A stretch of 64,000 nt of DNA from Gracilaria domingensis (GCA_022539475.1 VCMS01000028.1:30534-94533); one strand, 5' to 3'. Positions 31,340 through 43,500 are shown, numbered from the stretch's first letter. The notes: generated by a model from the letters alone, not told the origin. Numbers and translations: made by a program.

Positions 31340-32150
31340 AGAACGTGCCCGCGGGCGCGGGGGGTCGGTCGTGTTAGGGTACCTACCCTAACACGACCGG
31401 ACCCCCCCGCCCGCGGGCATAAAATCGCACATTTTTCAAAAAATCGTCCAAAACGTGCCCGCGGGCGGGGGGGGGTCGGTCGTGTTAGGGTAGGTACCCT
31501 AACACGACCGGACCCCTCCGCCCGCGGGCATAAAATCGCACATTTTTCAAAAAATCGCCCAAAACGTGCCCGCGGGCGGCGGGGGTCGGTCGTGTTAGGG
31601 TACCTACCCTAACACGACCGACCCTCCCCGCCCGCGGGCACGTTCTGGCCACATTCTGGCACCCTCCGGAGACCTCCCAAAACACTCCTCCCGGCACTTC
31701 CTGTACCCACTGCGTCACCTTAGTGCACCATCCCGTCATCTTCACCCTCCAGACACTCCCTAATTTCCGGGATGGTGCACTGAGGTGACCATCCCGTCTT
31801 CTCCACCCTTCAGACATTCCCTAATTTCCGGGATGGTGCACTGAGGTGACGCAGTGGGTACAAGAAGTGCCGGGAGGAGTGTTTTGGGAGGTCTCCGGAG
31901 GGTGTCAAAAAATCGTCCAAAACGTGCCCGCGGGCGGGGGGGGGGGGGGGTCGGTCGTGTTAGGGTAGGTACTCTAACACGACTGGACCCCCCCGCCCGC
32001 GGGCATATATTGAACGATTTTTTGAAAAATGTGCGATTTTATGCCCGCGGGCGGGGGGGTCCGGTCATGTTAGGGTAGGTACCCTAACACGACCGGACCC
32101 CCCCACCCGCGGGCACGTTCTGGTCACATTCTGGCGCCTTCCGGAGACCT
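31340..32150. repeat. Expanded GC-rich palindrome array (copy 2)
   Basis: At least four GCCCGCGGGC/GTGTTAGGGTA palindromes (centres near 31384, 31494, 31605 and 31970) plus a larger inverted repeat. Its arms, about 31660-31735 and 31829-31905, contain CCGGAGACCTCCC and CACTGCGTCACC. Between these arms a ~60-bp unit ending GGGATGGTGCACTGAGGTGA is duplicated in tandem. Copy 1 has a much shorter version at 144-445. Confidence 0.85.
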
Positions 32151-32306
32151 CCCAAAACACTCCTCCCGGCACTTCCGGCAGTGATTTCGCTGCACACGCC
32201 GTGCACATATATCAAACTAGAGAAAACTAGCGCTTCACACCCACTTGATCCGCGACTTTTAGCACAATACGGGACCGTTGCAATAGCTCCGAATCGCGAC
32301 GTGGCC

Positions 32307-32463
32307 GACACGCGACGCTATCGCTCCGACACGCGACGCTATCGCTCCGAGCGGACACGGACACGGACGAGACTGGCAGTGCGCTGGGAGGAGCTGCCGA
32401 AAGCGGGGGTGCCCAGCGTAAGTCGCCATTTAAAGGCTCGCCTCCGTTGTTTGCGCTGAAGCG
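32307..32463 (+). promoter_or_regulatory. Probable promoter of the truncated methyltransferase gene, copy 2
   Basis: Same as 590-746 of copy 1, including the tandem 21-bp unit (32307-32327 and 32328-32348) and TTTAAAGG before the ATG at 32464. Confidence 0.55.
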
Positions 32464-34401
32464 ATGGATTCCACCGATGTTGGAGAGGAGATACATCCTA
32501 TCGACATGAGTGCTCCGCCTCCGGCGTTCCATGCATATGTCAGACTTTTCTTGGTTCTTCGCGATGCTTTGGCAAACAGCGATGGAGGCCCTGATCGGCC
32601 ACGGGAAGTGGGGTTTAGAGTTTTAATAGAGTTCTGCGCCGAGAACTATAAGGATATTCCGGAGGCAAGGAAGATGTTTGAGGAGGCCACTAACTCCAAG
32701 AACCTGCAGAACTTGACACTGCAACAGCTGCGAAAGAGTGTTGTGAATAACAAACCTGTGGAACAGAGATATCTTGTAACGAAGCTTCTTGACAAGAAGG
32801 ACGGGGATGAGGACCAGAGACTGCGCGATTTTTTCCTTCTCTCTATGGATATGGGTATATACCTACCGGTGCGATGCCTGGTTGGTTATTTCATGACCAG
32901 GAGAAAGCAGGTTCTGAAGACGACAGTGTTCATCCCACCAACAGCTGTGAACCCATTTGAGGTCGTTATATACTTATCATACCTCGGCCACATAATGGGA
33001 GAGAACGACAACATCAGAATGATGAAGAAGAAACAACCGAAAAAGAAGCGAAAAGTGAACCATGCACCATCTGTGTACATACCCACTTTTACGTCGTTCT
33101 CCAAAGACAACTATGATCGACTGGGATTCGCTATCAGTGAGGTCGTATGGGCATGGAGTTGTTTTGCGGCTCATCTTGGATACACGAACGTTCAGCACAT
33201 GGTGAAACCATACATTTACATGAATATGCAGACGTTGAAGTATACAGCGCTAGAGACACGGGAGTCTGGTTATGCCCCGCCGAGCCAGAGTACTCGATTC
33301 AACACAAAGGATGTGCCACAGAGCAGTACTAGTGGATCGGTGGAGACCTTGAGTGATGAATGCGATACAAACCTGCGAATACTGGCTAAGGAGTTTTTGA
33401 CAGACCTCGAAACCATATGCACCCACGATAGCCTCTATAGCTTACGGGTTGATCAGATGAGGAACTGGATAGAGTTTTCGGGGATACGGATGGATACCGT
33501 ATCTAGCTCTGACTCCGGTGAGTTGCCTGCTCGATTTCAGAAGTTTTCGGAGTTGCTATGGAAACCGATACAGGATATGCGTCATGCGGCAGGGTTCCAT
33601 GTCGGCATTCACGCGAAACCTGATATTGAACTGACGAAAACCCCTAAAACTTCCGGTAATGCCGAACCTTCTTCGACCAATTCTGCCCCACCCCCACCTC
33701 GTCGAGAGTATATGAACCTCGTGAGCTCCGATAGCGACGAGTTCGAGAAGCCGGTGAATCTTGCGGAGCATGAATCTCGGGTTGCCGGTTACAACATCCA
33801 AAAGACTGGTATTGAGCCGCCCATGAAGGGGATATCCAGTCTCCTTCGAATGAATATGGACAAGGTGTGGAAGGGGATGAGAAAGTCACACTTTGTAGCG
33901 TACAACTGTGACATGAAGGACCTGAGGCACACACACGAAACGTTTGTGAATCAGAGTGAGATTTTATGGGGTGAGGCACAGCTTGTCCTAACAGACCCTC
34001 CCTTTAACACTCGAAGGAAGAGGAACAAACGGAATAGTGGTCACGATGTCTTCAGTGAAGAAGACATGATCGGTACGGCTGACTTAATAAGTTCCGCGCT
34101 TCGGTCAGGTGGGAACTTCATTATATTCTGTGCCATGGCACAGTTTCATGTGTGGCACAGGATACTTTCGGAAACGGCGAGTACGAAAGATGAAGCTGGA
34201 AGCGAAGGTAAACCAGAACTCATGCCTTCGTTTAAAGTGGATGCGAATCCACTGGTGTTCATCCGGGATCGCAGTAATGTTGGAGGGAATCCACGGAAGT
34301 TTGGGATACAGCCCGTAACGGAGTACGCCGTTCATGGGGTGAAGCGTGGATTGCGACCATCGGAGGAAGCCAGTCTTACTCTATTGGAGAGAAACAAGTG
34401 A
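32464..34401 (+). pseudogene. DNA methyltransferase, truncated by internal deletion (copy 2)
   Basis: Nearly identical to copy 1 through residue ~639, including the PKKKRKV signal and the DPPF motif. It is then cut at 34384 by a deletion with a 4-base filler (TATT), and ends after five foreign codons. Motif X, the SAM-binding motif I and the whole SET region are gone, so it cannot methylate. It could only act as a non-catalytic fragment. Confidence 0.9.
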
Positions 34402-35577
34402 GCTATGGCTCGAAGGTGAGTCGCTCACCCGAAATTGGGGTACCCGTGCCGAGAAGGTGGAAGACGCAACTGAGAGTGGGGAAGGGCTTATTGAGCCGGA
34501 GGAAGGTGGTTCATACATGGTTCCTAAAAACCCCGTGGAGCTCTTGGGCAGTTTTGGCATGTTCACACCGTCGGTAGAGGGGGGGCCAGATGCTTTGCTG
34601 AAGAAAATGGTTGAAAGCGAGTTGAAGGAGTTGAGCTGGGAAGGTATTAGAAAAGCATCTCTTACCGACAGGTGTATACTGGAACTTTGTGCAGATATGT
34701 GCCTTAGGCAGAGAATGCGGCAGACCATGAGTGACGTCGTGGGCCTTCGTAAGAGAAATACGAGGGAAAAACTATTTCTGCTCCTGGGGTACGATCTGAT
34801 TTGGAGAAGAACAAAGCTGGTAGAAGAGAATGCTGACGAACTCACAATGCAGTTGAAGGAAGCGCAGGAGAACATACTGCGTCTTGACGAAAATGGTGTA
34901 CCGAACACTTCATGGTGGAGAAAAGCCCCATTTGTTCGTCTAAAGTACTCCAATGCGGACAATGTCGAGGATATGCCGACGGAAGATCAAGACTTGTTCT
35001 TCCGAAACCGTGTCGGGGTACAAGTGCTGAAGGAGTTTATTGGGTATGATGTGGAAGACAAGGATACGGGCACCTTTTTAGATGGCACAATACTGTTGCT
35101 CGCACGTTTGGAAGCTTGGGTGTTGACGGTTGTGAGCCTTCTAAGTACGGATGTGTCAAGGGGTGGCCAGAGACAGAAACTGTTTACAAAGAAGTTTGCC
35201 GAACTGCTACCTCTGTGTTTAAAGAATGTTCTGGGGGATGTAGGCAACATGTCTTGAGGACCAATTCCAGCGAGTTTCATAATTTTGGAACGACAACGGA
35301 AGATTGGACTAAGGTTCTTGGTAATGACATGAGAGAGGCTACATTTGGATATCGAATGCCGTCGAACGGAAGACTTTACCTCACTGTGAAAGAACAATTT
35401 TTTATTGACAGTGTGAGCCGAAGATTGGGGTCTATTAGCGATTGCTTCGTTGGTGAATGCGAGGAAGGGGATATGGAGTTCAAGGAAATGGACATGAACG
35501 ATTTCGGAAGTAACACAGGATCACAAGAAAAGGCACCACAAGGTGAACATGTAGAGGATGGAGCCCTTAATGTTTAA
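34386..35577 (+). pseudogene. 402-residue accessory protein gene, broken copy 2
   Basis: Matches copy 1 from base 5337 on. The deletion removed the copy 1 ATG (5321), and one T is lost near 35241, splitting the frame into 34346-35257 and 35116-35577. The stop again overlaps the stop of the convergent transposase. Confidence 0.85.
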
Positions 35578-38500
35578 GGCTGTACAAGATCAACGTGCTC
35601 AGTTGGTCCTTCATCTGAATCATGATAGAATCGATTGATGTAGAATCGGTGTTGAAACCATTGAAGTGGAGGACAAAAAGGTGGAGCAGGGTAGTTTGAT
35701 CGAACAACATGGACAGTTCCCTGTAGTGCAGAAGCCGGAACCATCCCGTACCAAGGAGTTAACTCTACGATATTCTCCGCTTTGGAATGACGAGGGAACG
35801 GAAGAGTGTCGTTCTTTTCATCGTTTGTAGCCCACCGTAAAGATATGCATTTCAATATGTGGTCGATGTTTGTTGCGGGGGGTAAAACCTCGAAATACCG
35901 GACGAATCCCACCTCTGGTGCGGTAAGTGCAGAATCAAGGAGAGATATTCGAATCAGAGCGACTACCTGGGCAACCCAAGTCTCTGAATCTTCTCCGCTT
36001 ACCAATACAGTGGAAAACTTTGGCTTTCTACTGGGACCAAATGCTGGAGAAGCGAAGACACGTTGGATGATGGGGTATTTGGGTCGTCCCAGCTTAAGTG
36101 CCTTAGAAGACGAATCGAAGTGTTCAAGAGTCGGAACGAAACCGCCTTTCACGAGGGCCGAATTCACCAGAGTTATCCTTGTCTTTTCTGGGAAGTATGT
36201 AATAGAGTGCTCATCCAGTGTTTCTTTCACGAGACTGAGGAAAGGAGGAAGGGCCTGTTCACCAATTTGATCAAGAATCGACCTTGTGTCCGTACTTGAG
36301 AACATCTCTCTAACAGCAGTCCATGTTTTTGAACTGGATCTACTTGAAACACAATGTTGAAGAGCTCGTAAAGTGAAAGAACGCCCTCTCATTGCAAACC
36401 GAGGAAGCTGTGTGGAAGTTCCTGGTAAACCTGGATTACGCTGGTAAGGAGTATTGCCATTCCATTGCTTTCTAACATGTCCGTGCTCAATGGAGCGAAT
36501 AGTCTCCTCCACAGCCGTTGCTGTTCTTCTGCAGGTCTTTTTGTAGTGTCTTTTAAATAGCAGGTGTGCATGTTCGTATATGCCTGCGTCGTAATACTTG
36601 ATACTTCCCAGACGGCGAATATCGTCCACGAGATGATCGAGAAGATGAAACTTCAGAGTTCCCAGTCTGGAGGGATGAAAATCCGCCAGAGTCTTTGTTG
36701 CGGAACGCTTGAAGGCTTCAATCTCCGAACTAAGACACAGGAGAGAGCTTTCAGTCCAATACGGGTCACGATTGTATCTGAATAAGGTCGAGAGCAAGTC
36801 CGAGTACTGAGAGAAAACGGTTGTGATTGGGGCAACGTCCTGTTCTCCACAGCATATGTCAAAGAATGCTCCTATGAAGGGAAAGACCATGTCAAGTGCT
36901 TTGTAGTTTTTGGCCTCCAGCATTCCACGGAGACCGTCTTTCGTGAAGATACCATTCAAAGATTTGCCTTTCTCCTGCGTGGAGAAATCGATATGTAAAC
37001 CTTTGGCAGGAGAATCGCGTTCTATGGCAGCTAGAATTGCGTTTGCATGGTTGAGGAGTTGGGTGCGTATCGTTCGAAATGAACGCGATGCAGATGTTCC
37101 TATTGTGGTGCACAGGGTGTCTGACTGCAGTCTCTCGATTGTGGCCGTTTTTATCAACTTTGAGATGCCGAGATGCAAGTTGTGTAATGGTTCGAATGAG
37201 AACAGACTGTATGGAGACAATCCCGGGATCATTCCAAGGCTTACGGAAGTTTCGAGGAACGAAGGAATGAGAGATATGGAATTTGAACGCATCAGAGTAT
37301 CCGCTTGAGATCTCCTCTCCCTCGCACGACGTGGACGTCTTTCCGCCTCGTCTTTTTGTGCATGTTGCAAGATAGCTGTGTATGTCTTTCGGATGCTTTT
37401 CGTGTGCTTCTGAGAACGTCCGTTGAATGAGGTGGGAATAGGACTGCATAAAGATGAGCGAGGGGCTTTGCATCTATGACACGGGCTTTCCGTTTTGGTC
37501 CCATGAAGAATGGACAGAATGTCCTTAGCCTCAGGAATATCCGCACAATAACTTGCAAGCAGAGGATGGCACACTCGACTTAGTTTGTCTTCGCCGATGA
37601 ACTGAAAACCTTTCTGCGTGAGATTTAGAATGGGCTCCAGGACTTGACGAAGAGATTCTTGAAGGATTTGCATCCTGGACTCGCGTAGAGACTTGCTAGA
37701 AACAAATGGCATTGCGTCTGCTTCAGATGCGGAAACCTCGATCAGTGTGGTAGGGAAGTATGCCACTACTGTGAGGTCATCACGGATACACTTACGGCGA
37801 AGCTGGTCGGAGAAGTTGAGAAATATGAGGTGAAGAGGATAGGCGGTAACCGATGTTTGCTTTAGAGTTGTTGAAGACTTATCGGTGTATACCTGCAGAA
37901 GACCTACGAAAGATTCACTGTAACTTATTTCTTGGGAGTACCACACTATTCTACTATCCAAAGAGCCCATGACCATTTCCTTAAGTTTTGAGGTGGCGTC
38001 TCTTGCGAGAGAGCCGGACATGGGGTGAGATATTTTCGTGGAGTGGGTCTGAGGTATAGGGTGGAAGAATGTGTTTTCGTTGTTAGCCAACTGGAGCTGT
38101 TTCACAAGTGTCTGAACGGGGTCTCTCGTGTAGAGGGTGGCGTTGAACTTACATCCTTCTGGCGAGACAGTTCTGCGATTGAAACCGTCCTTTGAGGCGT
38201 ATCGTTCGAAAATGGCGTTCTTCAGTTCTGTACAGCGCTTGGAACTTGTTATGGTCTCGTTGAATCGCTTTTGCGAGAATCGCGGGTCCCGAAGTAGCCC
38301 CATTAGCTCGTCCGCCTCACGATGACCAAGGTTGGAAGCTACTGAAGCCAGACAAACCGTGAGATAATCCATATGCAAATCACCAAGGGCCTCCTCAGAA
38401 GGCACTGGGCGGGAACTGCTTCCGTGTTCTCGCTCTAATGACCGGAGCGGAGAAACACAATGCGAAGTGTCCGGAATGGGAGGGGCGCACGGAGTGGGGT

Positions 38501-38840
38501 CGACGATGTCCTCGGACACTGGAGGCTCGGGAAGGCGACAAGGGGCAGTGACCGTTTCGGAAGATGCGGGCGCGGGCGCGGAAAGCTTGAGACGCTTGCT
38601 TCTCCGAATGGGCCTGCTATTGTCGTCTTCCAGCGCTGCTTTCAGACGAAACGGGCAATGGTTGACATGCTGTTGAAGAGATAAGACTCCTCGGCGAGTA
38701 ACGAAGGGGCACCCACGCTTCTTATGTGTACAGTAGTAGACCATGGGAAGAAGAAATGAACGAGAAACGACGACAAAGACTGCAAGGGAAGGGCGTCCGA
38801 ACGGAGAAGGAGGTGGAGCGACAGTCAAGATCGACGTCAT
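35574..38840 (-). CDS. Plavaka/CACTA-like DDE transposase, copy 2 (intact)
   Basis: 1088 residues, nearly identical to the copy 1 protein. A short in-frame deletion in the Pro/Ser linker near residue 135 and scattered substitutions are the only differences. VYTDKS, CHRC, EPLHNLHLG, KFHLLDHL and YEHAHLLFKRHY are all retained. Although the same element has lost or broken the other right-arm genes, this one stays open. That fits a transposase required for its own or related elements' movement, or simply recent insertion. Confidence 0.85.
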   Translation of the reverse strand: MTSILTVAPPPSPFGRPSLAVFVVVSRSFLLPMVYYCTHKKRGCPFVTRRGVLSLQQHVNHCPFRLKAALEDDNSRPIRRSKRLKLSAPAPASSETVTAPCRLPEPPVSEDIVDPTPCAPPIPDTSHCVSPLRSLEREHGSSSRPVPSEEALGDLHMDYLTVCLASVASNLGHREADELMGLLRDPRFSQKRFNETITSSKRCTELKNAIFERYASKDGFNRRTVSPEGCKFNATLYTRDPVQTLVKQLQLANNENTFFHPIPQTHSTKISHPMSGSLARDATSKLKEMVMGSLDSRIVWYSQEISYSESFVGLLQVYTDKSSTTLKQTSVTAYPLHLIFLNFSDQLRRKCIRDDLTVVAYFPTTLIEVSASEADAMPFVSSKSLRESRMQILQESLRQVLEPILNLTQKGFQFIGEDKLSRVCHPLLASYCADIPEAKDILSILHGTKTESPCHRCKAPRSSLCSPIPTSFNGRSQKHTKSIRKTYTAILQHAQKDEAERRPRRARERRSQADTLMRSNSISLIPSFLETSVSLGMIPGLSPYSLFSFEPLHNLHLGISKLIKTATIERLQSDTLCTTIGTSASRSFRTIRTQLLNHANAILAAIERDSPAKGLHIDFSTQEKGKSLNGIFTKDGLRGMLEAKNYKALDMVFPFIGAFFDICCGEQDVAPITTVFSQYSDLLSTLFRYNRDPYWTESSLLCLSSEIEAFKRSATKTLADFHPSRLGTLKFHLLDHLVDDIRRLGSIKYYDAGIYEHAHLLFKRHYKKTCRRTATAVEETIRSIEHGHVRKQWNGNTPYQRNPGLPGTSTQLPRFAMRGRSFTLRALQHCVSSRSSSKTWTAVREMFSSTDTRSILDQIGEQALPPFLSLVKETLDEHSITYFPEKTRITLVNSALVKGGFVPTLEHFDSSSKALKLGRPKYPIIQRVFASPAFGPSRKPKFSTVLVSGEDSETWVAQVVALIRISLLDSALTAPEVGFVRYFEVLPPATNIDHILKCISLRWATNDEKNDTLPFPRHSKAENIVELTPWYGMVPASALQGTVHVVRSNYPAPPFCPPLQWFQHRFYINRFYHDSDEGPTEHVDLVQP

Positions 38841-40573
38841 GCTGAGAACGGAGAATATATTTTGAGTTTAAATCATGTGCTTTCGTTCAAAAAGGAACGT
38901 ACGTACACTTCGACCTCAACACAAGGGTGTACTTCTCGTATTATCTACCACTGGTTATAAACCTGTGGTTTCCCAACGTTGTACGCTGTGCACTTGTCCA
39001 ATCTCGCACAGAAAAATAAATCTCTTCCCTCCGCCGCCGCCGCCGCCCGGGCGACGTCCGACCTTTTGTTACCGTCGTGATCCGTGCCATCCTCGCGTTC
39101 TACTCCGCTCCGTCGTACATTTTTCCGCCCTCGCACTCGCTACGAAGTGCGAGGGCGGAAAAAAGTACGACGGACTACGAAGTAGCGTGCTGAGAATGGA
39201 TTCCATTAAGCGGACATGAAACGTACCTCATTCTCTTTCTCCGCCCTCGTCGGACGCCTCCATAAAGCGGACAGCATCCGTATCTCACGGATGTATTCCG
39301 TGCAGTCTTTCCGTGCAGTCTTTTCGTACGTGCTTCCATTTCCTTCTACGTATCTTTGTTCTAAACTAACCAATCCTCACCACGTCTCTTCGCGCTCTGC
39401 GACATGTAAACGGCAGGAAAAAGGCTTTGGGTTACTTTTGCGAGTTACTAGCTCCCTCGACTTTTCTAGCGCAACGTTTCTGTTTTGCTCTTATCAATGG
39501 TACGTTCTATCGCATTTCAACTGTATCCAGCGGAGCATTGACTAACTTATGGATACTTTCTGCTTGCGTATACAGGAAAACGACCAATTTCATTTTGTCT
39601 CTCAAGATCGATCTCTGGCTGTTCGGGATAGGCGATTCTGGTACTTGGTTGGGACATAGGCTGCTCTTTCGTTTATCGCATCTTGAGGTATGTTTGCTGC
39701 ATGGGCATTCTTGGTGTCCTTGGTTGTGAGTTCTCGCTTCGACACCTTTCGCGCTTTACGATGATGGTGGGCTGGTAATCTAACCGATCCCTTTCCTTCT
39801 TCTTTTTCATTTTGCGAGTTACTAGGTCCCTCGACTTTTCTAGCGCAACGTTTCTGTTTTGCTTTATCAATGGTACGTTCCATCGCATTTCAAATGTATC
39901 CAACGGATCATTGACTAACTTATGGATACTTTCTGCTTGCGTATACAGGTAAATGACTTTTGATGCGGACGTAGCTCACGAGTTGCAGGTGCAGGTTCCT
40001 CAAGTAGGGAACCATGCATCTGGGCATGGTTCCCTACATGAGCAACGGAGAGGATGAGGCGCTTCGCGCCTCATCCTCTCGGAGTGCGTATTTGTTCTAC
40101 CGATACAGCCGATGGTGGAGGTGCAATCTGCGGCATCTGCCGCAGATTGGGCCTACACCCGCTCCATCATGGGGATATGGTACATGTAATATAGCGAAGT
40201 AGTGGTTAGCAAAAGTGGTCGATAGAAGAATAGATACGAATAAAACGGTATGATTTCATAATGAGCATCATCTGTACTAGCACTAGTATTCCATGCGTTG
40301 CAGGGTATCATTCCCCAGAAGGTATCGTGTAATGTGCATCTTAATGGAAACTGAACCTAGACTTCGCGAAATACAGTTCAGGTAGCCCTTGACTAAAGAA
40401 CTAGCACGAGTGGAAAACCCACCAGTATTTACTGCACAGCGATTCTGGACGACCCAAGCAATTATCTCCAAATTTTGAAATAATTGATCTCGATATTTTT
40501 TCAAAAAATTTACTGGACGACCCTTGCCAATTTCTGGACGACCCTCGCCAAAAACTAGCATCTGCAAGAGACA
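38841..40573. repeat. Right arm of transposon copy 2: hairpins, ~340-bp repeat, subterminal repeats
   Basis: Corresponds to 9802-11798 of copy 1. It holds a hairpin at about 39106-39177 with a different apical stem, one and a half copies of the 340-bp unit (39420-39952), the three conserved hairpins (about 39998-40150), three CTGGACGACCC repeats (about 40443-40546) and the terminus AAGAGACA. No gene supported. Confidence 0.75.
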
Positions 40574-43500
40574 GACGTTGGAACAATTGGAATTACGGAG
40601 CACCGTATTGATCTACTCCCAGATACTCGCCCAATCGCGCAACACACGTGTCGAACACGCTCGAAGCGCGTGAAGAAGAAAAGTCTCACGTCGAGAAGAT
40701 GCTACGTGCCGACGTAATTGAGCCAACTCAAACGTCATGGGCATCGCCCGTTGTACTTGTTCCGAAGTCGGATGGATAGTGGCGTTTTTGCGTCGATTAC
40801 AGGCGACTTAACGACGTTACCGTCAAAGACGTGTATCCGATTCCACGGATGGATGAGTACATCGACTCGCTGGGAAGCGCCAGAGTATTTACCGCCCTTG
40901 ACGCCAATTAGAGTTACTGGCAGGTTCCAATTTGAAAGGAAGATCGCGACAAGGCGGCGTTTGTATGTCACCAAGGACTGTACCGTTTCAAACGGATACC
41001 CTTCGGGCTAACGAATGCTCCCGCTACGTTTCAGCGCGCGATTGACATTCTGTTGGCCAGATTCAAGTGGAAGACTTGTCTTGTGTACTTGGACGACATT
41101 TTCGTATTTTCCAACAGTATGGATGAACATATGTCCCATGTGAAGGAAGTGATGCAAGTTCTGCGTGACGCAGGTGTTACCTTGAAGCTCAAGAAATGCG
41201 AATTATTTACCGACTCGGTGAAATACCTGGGCCACATTATCCGCCCAGAGAAACTCTCGGTCGACGAGGTAAGGGTGAAGTCGCTGAAGGAAGCGAAACA
41301 TCCGACAACTCAAACGGAACTCCGATCATTTCTCGGTTTGTGTAACGTCTACCGTCAGTTCGTCCCGAATTTCGCTGATAATGCAGCTACTCTCAATTCT
41401 CTCCTCAGGAAAGGACAGCCAGTTAAACTAGAACCATTCGGCGATGCCGAAGCATCCGCCTTTCGTCGTTAATCGACGCTGTTACGTCTGCGCCGATTTT
41501 GGCGTTGCCCACTCCAGGACTTCCATATGAAGTTGATACTGATTCCAGTGGCCACCAAGTGGGGTGTGCATTGTTTCAAGTCTCGAAGGAAGGCGAGCGA
41601 CGTCCAGTTGGATACTGGTCTCGTTCATTGAACGTGCATGAGCGTAATTACTCAGTCTCTGAGAAAGAATGTCTCGCCGTCGTTTGGGCGCTGTCTACCT
41701 TAAGACCCTATCTTATGGGAACCTATTTTCAGTTAAATACCAATCATTAGGCTCTCCGCTGGCTTATGGAGATCTTCGAGCCATCGGGTCGCCTTATGCG
41801 TTGGCGTCTCCGTTTATCGAAATTCGATTTTGATGTCCGGTACAAACGGGGCATCCTGAATATGCAGTCTGATGCGCTTTCCCGCATAGGAACGTCTGGA
41901 GAAGCAGAACCTGTCGACGACGACGACATACCATGCTTCTTGGTGGAAGACTGGGAGGAAGACCCCGAAATTACGGATGACGTCTGTGACGATATTCTTG
42001 CCGCAGAAACGGCCGAGACACCGCCTGGCTCATTTGAACCCATTACCGCTGAAGAGGTAATACGTGAACAACACGGGGATCCTTTCTGTACCCAGATAAG
42101 GGCCCGACTCAACGGGGGACTCAAGATACCCTTTCTAATCAACGATCAGGGATTCCTTGTTAGGATTGTTGGGCCACGCCCTCAAATTGTGGTTCCACAC
42201 TCCCTACAATGGAGGGTTCTCCATATATCCCACTATGCAAAGATTGGGGGACACCCTGGTGGAAGGAAGTTGTATCTAACTCTCCGAAGAGACTTTTATT
42301 GGCCAGCCATGGCATTCGACTGCTACGCAGTACGCCGTTCATGCACGGAAGGCGCCAAGAACAACGTCAAACTTCGACAAAACTCGAAGTAGATGACGCT
42401 GTTCCCAGCCCGGGCTCCTTTGGAGTTCGTCGCTATCGACATTCTGGGCGAATTAATTCGAGCCGCACGCGGTCACAGGTATCTCCTGGTTATCACGGAC
42501 AGGTTTTCGAAGTTAATGCGAACGGTCCCGTTGAAGCGGATCACTGCAGCAGCAGTTGCACAGGCATTTGTGACGCATTGGGTCTTCACTTACGGGCCAC
42601 CCGTTAATCTGCTTTCAGATAATGGCTCGCAGTTTGCGTCAAAGTTCTTTATGGACGTATGCCGTATCTTGGATGTCAAGAATTTGTTTACAACAACCTA
42701 TCATCCCCAGTGTAATGGGCAGGTAGAACGATTTAATCGTACAATGCTGAACGCATTACGATCCTATGTTGCGGATCACCCAAAGGATTGGGACTTGTAC
42801 ACCGATGCTATTACGTACGCGTATAACACCCAAGTGCATCGAGTAACGAAGCTTTCGCGGTTTGAACTCGTTCTTTCGAGGATACCGCCACCGGTAACAA
42901 TCGAATCACAACCCACGCTAGCGTTTTTCCCGTCACCACGGATGTACAAGGCCACCTGGAAAAATTGGTTAACCAAGATGGTACCGGTATCCCGGAAGGC
43001 CATGGACAAGGCCCAACTTACGTACAAGCGTAATTTCGATCGCCGAATTCGCGGTACACCAGTGGTGGTAGAGCCAAACGGCTTTGTGTTCCTTCGGAAG
43101 GAGTATTACAATCCTGACAAGGAAAAGAGACATAAGCTCTCCCCCATCGCTGATGGACCATATCGCGTCATTTCCGTCAATCCGGATACCGTCGTATTCG
43201 ACATTGACGGACGTCATGAACGAATCTCGCGTGACCGCGTTGTGCCCGCCTCGACGCCACCCACCGCAACCGGGCCCACCTCAACCAATACCCAATCAGG
43301 GGATCCTCAACAAGAGGCAGAACCGTCAACAGCCGCTACATTACCGTCGCGCCCGGCGATTCTTCGGCATCCGGATCGAGGATTAACTGATCTACCTACA
43401 GTAGGTACTTCTGACCACAGAACTACTTGGACGAATTTCACCGACTCCGCACGAGTATTTACAAGAGTAACCCCCCACCCCATCTCCCGATGGAGCCCGT

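Larger units (their letters stand above)
25196..40573 (+). mobile_element. Giant Plavaka/CACTA-like DNA transposon, copy 2 (complete ends, internal deletion)
   Basis: 15,378 bp between GAC at 25193-25195 and GAC at 40574-40576, the probable 3-bp target duplication. Excision rejoins the gypsy pol motif PMSD/VGTIG in frame. The left terminus TGTTCCCTTCG and the right terminus (inverse TGTCTCTTGCAG) share TGT...ACA ends and a subterminal GCTAGTTTTGG-like motif in inverted orientation. From 31197 rightwards it is nearly identical to copy 1, except for a 2.67-kb deletion at about 34385. The left arm (25196-31196) is visible only in this copy and holds the cargo genes. Confidence 0.88.

Noticed and set aside
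31340-32150. CRISPR-like repeat array
   Set aside because: Units are palindromes of unequal spacing with no unique spacers, in a eukaryotic transposon.
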